Shown here: one piece after another, positions 23,829-25,510 of the stretch
Layout of the letters: the number at the start of each line of letters is the position of its first letter
Position numbering within the stretch: the stretch's first letter is position 1
Assembly (NCBI RefSeq): GCF_030382115.1
Contig: NZ_JAUDRJ010000003.1
Span: 4,129,382-4,154,891, forward strand
Reading direction: 5' to 3'
Source: Nostoc sp. GT001
GTDB lineage: Bacteria > Cyanobacteriota > Cyanobacteriia > Cyanobacteriales > Nostocaceae
Length of the DNA: 25,510 nucleotides
Position numbers and translations under genes: made by a program
The notes under the pieces: generated by a model
What the model was told of the DNA's origin: nothing
Databases searched by the model: none
What the model saw: the letters and a program-made list of their open reading frames with translations, nothing else

Positions 23829-24665
23829 ATGAATATTGGGATTTTAGGATTGGGACTGATTGGCGGATCTTTGGGCTTTGATTTGCGATCGCAAGGACAT
23901 CATATCTTAGGAGTTAGTCGCCGTGAAGCTACCTGTCAAAAGGCAGTTAGCTTGGGCAGTGTTGATGAAGCATCAGTCGATCTGAGCCTATTAGCAGCCG
24001 CAGAAGTTGTATTTATTTGTACACCTCTAGCCCTTATTGTGCATCAATTTGAACAGTTAGTCGCTCATTTGCCTGTTACTACAATCGTCACTGATGTAGG
24101 TTCGGCGAAAGCACAGATAGTCAAGGATATTACTCCCCTTTGGGATAATTTTATTGGTGGTCATCCAATGGCGGGCAGAACAGACAGTGGGATAGAAGCT
24201 GCACAGCGAGATTTATTTGTTGATAAACCTTACGTATTAACACCGATAACTACAACCCCAACTAGTGCAATTACAGTTGTGGAAGAAATTGTGCGATCGC
24301 TGGGAGCTAATATCTATTATTGTCAACCAGAGCAACACGATCGCGCTGTGAGTTGGATTTCCCATTTACCTGTAATGGTCAGTTCCTCATTGATTGCGGC
24401 TTGTTTGAGCGAAACTGACCCCGATGTTTTGCAATTAGCCCAAAAGTTAGCTAGTTCAGGCTTCCGGGATACTAGTCGTGTGGGTGGTGGGAATCCAGAG
24501 TTGGGCGTGATGATGGCACGGTATAATCGTCAAGCATTGCTGCGATCGCTGCAACAATATCGTCAAAATCTCGATGAGTTGACTAACTTAATTGAGCAAG
24601 AAAATTGGGTAGTTTTAGAGGAAAAGTTCAAATCAAGGCAACAGGCACGACCTGATTTTGTTTAA
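23829..24665 (+). CDS. tyrA: Arogenate/prephenate dehydrogenase
   Basis: A 278-aa enzyme of tyrosine biosynthesis: oxidative decarboxylation of arogenate (in cyanobacteria mostly with NADP+) to tyrosine. The start is ATG 23829 (MNIGILGLGLIGGSLGFDL), right at the Rossmann motif GLGLIGGS (7-14); the open frame extends upstream to 23511, but that is only the antisense of the pentapeptide repeats. The catalytic His lies in GGHPMAGRTDSG (H112, the same number known for Synechocystis TyrA). ISHLPVMVSSSLI and the GFRDTSRVGGGNPELG stretch belong to the dimer-forming helical domain. The length matches stand-alone TyrA; there is no chorismate mutase or ACT domain. It is divergent from the pentapeptide gene, so its promoter must lie inside that gene. 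Confidence 0.93.
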   Translation: MNIGILGLGLIGGSLGFDLRSQGHHILGVSRREATCQKAVSLGSVDEASVDLSLLAAAEVVFICTPLALIVHQFEQLVAHLPVTTIVTDVGSAKAQIVKDITPLWDNFIGGHPMAGRTDSGIEAAQRDLFVDKPYVLTPITTTPTSAITVVEEIVRSLGANIYYCQPEQHDRAVSWISHLPVMVSSSLIAACLSETDPDVLQLAQKLASSGFRDTSRVGGGNPELGVMMARYNRQALLRSLQQYRQNLDELTNLIEQENWVVLEEKFKSRQQARPDFV

Positions 24666-24673
24666 TAGTTGTC

Positions 24674-24710
24674 GGGTGCGTTTAGCTATGGATAACGCAC
24701 CCATTTTTTA
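24674..24710 (+). terminator. Rho-independent terminator of tyrA
   Basis: GGGTGCG (24674-24680) and CGCACCC (about 24696-24702) form a 7-bp stem followed at once by ATTTTTTAA. It lies 9 bp after the tyrA stop codon. Confidence 0.75.
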
Positions 24711-24732
24711 ATTTAGTAAGTTAATTGATAAA

Positions 24733-25086
24733 CAGAATTCAGAATTCAGAATTCAGGAGTCAGAATCAATCAGGTTATTCAGACGCTCTCTACGAACGCT
24801 AACAGCGTGTCGCAGACAGACGCTAAAAGGATGTCTGAGAAGTATTCAATATTTCGCTTGATCCCCCCTAGGCTTAAAAAGGGGGGAACTGGAATCAAAG
24901 TCCCCCTTTTTAAGGGGGATTTAGGGGGATCTACAAGTCTCGAATACAACACCAAAAAGTTTTCAGACATCCTCTAAAAGCATAGCTTGCAACTCTGAAA
25001 GAATACGCGGACTCGCTTGCCGTCGGCGCTATCCGCCAGTCGTACAAAATTTATTCTGAATTCTGATTCCTGACTCCTGAATTCTG
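24733..25086. repeat. Long inverted repeat enclosing a MITE
   Basis: The left arm CAGAATTCAGGAGTCAGAAT (24747-24766, preceded by two more AGAATTC units) is complementary to the right arm ending at 25086 (from 25064: TGATTCCTGACTCCTGAATT), with one extra C in the right arm. About 295 bp lie between the arms. AGAATTC-type repeats are dispersed in Nostocales. Confidence 0.75.
24824..24976. mobile_element. MITE-like element (TIR AGGATGTCTGA)
   Basis: About 153 bp bounded by AAAAGGATGTCTGAGAAG on the left and its near-complement TTTTCAGACATCCTCTA on the right (inner 11 bp perfect), with TA at both edges. The interior holds the hairpin core GATCCCCCC..TTAAAAAGGGG / CCCCCTTTTTAAGGGGGATT followed by TAGGGGGATC. 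The core matches the element at 17462-17621; the ends differ. Non-coding. Confidence 0.75.
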
Positions 25087-25172
25087 TTCGATAAAATCTT
25101 TAAAAATGCTACTCTACAGTCTGACAGTCACCAAACCGATGTACCATACAGATAAATTTACAAAAATCAACA

Positions 25173-25469
25173 ATGGTAGAACGTCCAATTAAGAAATCGG
25201 AACGTCAGTCTCAAGGAAGCACTGACAGCAATTCCGAAAATTCGGATTCTGTAACCCCGATTGAATCCAACCCCAAAAGCTCAAAACCGAGCCGCGAACG
25301 CTCGTCTGACAAAGGGAAAAAAGGATCGTCATATAGGGATGAAGGCAGACAACCTGTGAATCCTGCACTAGCACGTGGCCCAAAACCCGTTAAACCTCCA
25401 GCCCCCAAAGTTCAAACAGAAGAACTTGAAACCGAATCAGAATCTATCTCTGAGGAGTCTCAAGACTAA
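25173..25469 (+). CDS. Small disordered, charged protein
   Basis: A 98-aa protein of unknown function. It is rich in Ser, Lys, Glu and Pro with almost no hydrophobic residue, so it is expected to be disordered. Parts: a polar Ser/Asn stretch (14-35, STDSNSENSDS), a basic stretch (SKPSRERSSDKGKKG, about 38-52), a short more ordered-looking segment (GRQPVNPALARGPKPVKPP, about 58-76) that is likely to be the conserved core, and an acidic end (EELETESESISEESQD). The sequence after the stop is only 41 bp long, so a downstream partner is not visible. Codon use fits the neighbours, and the ATG start is preceded by an AT-rich leader without a clear Shine-Dalgarno sequence. It may be real, because the frame ends in a coherent acidic tail. 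Confidence 0.6.
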   Translation: MVERPIKKSERQSQGSTDSNSENSDSVTPIESNPKSSKPSRERSSDKGKKGSSYRDEGRQPVNPALARGPKPVKPPAPKVQTEELETESESISEESQD

Positions 25470-25510
25470 AATTACAAGTGTTGTTGTGTGTGATGTGGGA
25501 GGCTATAAGC

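Larger units (their letters stand above)
24666..25172. other. 507-bp intergenic region made of nested repeats
   Basis: Nearly all of this spacer is repeat DNA: an AGAATTC-rich inverted repeat (24733-25086), an AACGCTAACAGCGT-type hairpin repeat (about 24781-24823), a MITE (24824-24976) and a GCGGA...TCCGC palindrome (25007-25036). Only the first 65 bp after tyrA and the last 85 bp before the next ATG are unique. No gene is seen. CACCGCCAT-like or T-run terminators after tyrA are absent apart from GCACCCATTTTTTAA near 24698-24713, which pairs partly with the GGGTGCG at 24674-24680 (GGGTGCG/CGCACCC), a probable tyrA terminator. Confidence 0.65.

Noticed and set aside
24824..24976. CRISPR or tandem array of the CCCCC/GGGGG blocks
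   Set aside because: The blocks are arms of one hairpin with no spacer periodicity, so it is a MITE core.

Overview
The window looks like chromosomal DNA of a filamentous, Nostoc-like cyanobacterium. The octamer GCGATCGC (HIP1) or its core recurs throughout. The gene content is cyanobacterial: a monoglucosyldiacylglycerol synthase, an SLH-fasciclin envelope protein, a pentapeptide-repeat protein and a DUF1517 protein. The intergenic DNA carries short repeats typical of Nostocales (CCCCCTTTTTAAGGGGG-type MITE cores, AGAATTC arrays, GTCATT arrays, GCGTTAGCGCAGCG hairpins).

Layout. 1-1250: a polypurine/polypyrimidine palindrome, a small conserved gene on the minus strand (possibly EbsA-like) and 600 bp of repeat-rich spacer. 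1254-4879: mgdA and dnaX converge on a shared perfect hairpin terminator. 5244-9997: a tandem pair, namely a 232-aa protein with a basic N-terminus, followed by a 1288-aa protein that contains the same two domains fused to eight TPRs and a C-terminal CHAT (caspase-like) protease with an intact His/Cys dyad. A WEY(D/E)xPD motif occurs once in the small protein and four times in the linker of the large one. This pair is the best candidate for an undescribed system in the window. 10168-13752: a HAD phosphatase, a fragment of an ISAs1-type transposase, an M14 zinc carboxypeptidase, and a GNAT acetyltransferase gene broken by a roughly 150-bp insertion flanked by CAAAA.

14498-16172: a signal peptide-SLH-fasciclin-beta-barrel gene split by a one-base frameshift. 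16224-18510: an O-methyltransferase, a divergent small lipoprotein, a MITE, and a membrane/coiled-coil protein. 18552-20003: a complete 1.45-kb IS4-like insertion sequence; I could define its imperfect terminal repeats and a 5-bp target duplication (TTTAT). 20161-22116: a small membrane protein, then a lipoprotein and a DUF1517 protein on the minus strand. 22187-24665: a pentapeptide-repeat protein and tyrA (arogenate/prephenate dehydrogenase), divergent with only 25 bp between start codons. 24666-25172: a nested repeat composite, with a MITE inside a long inverted repeat. The window ends with a short disordered protein.

How genes work together: most are independent housekeeping or envelope functions. 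The only strong case for joint function is the 5244/6131 pair, in which the small protein is a protease-free copy of the CHAT protein's N-terminal region. The region has been reworked by small mobile elements: one full IS, two MITEs, one small insertion in a coding gene and one transposase remnant. No rRNA, tRNA or CRISPR array was seen.
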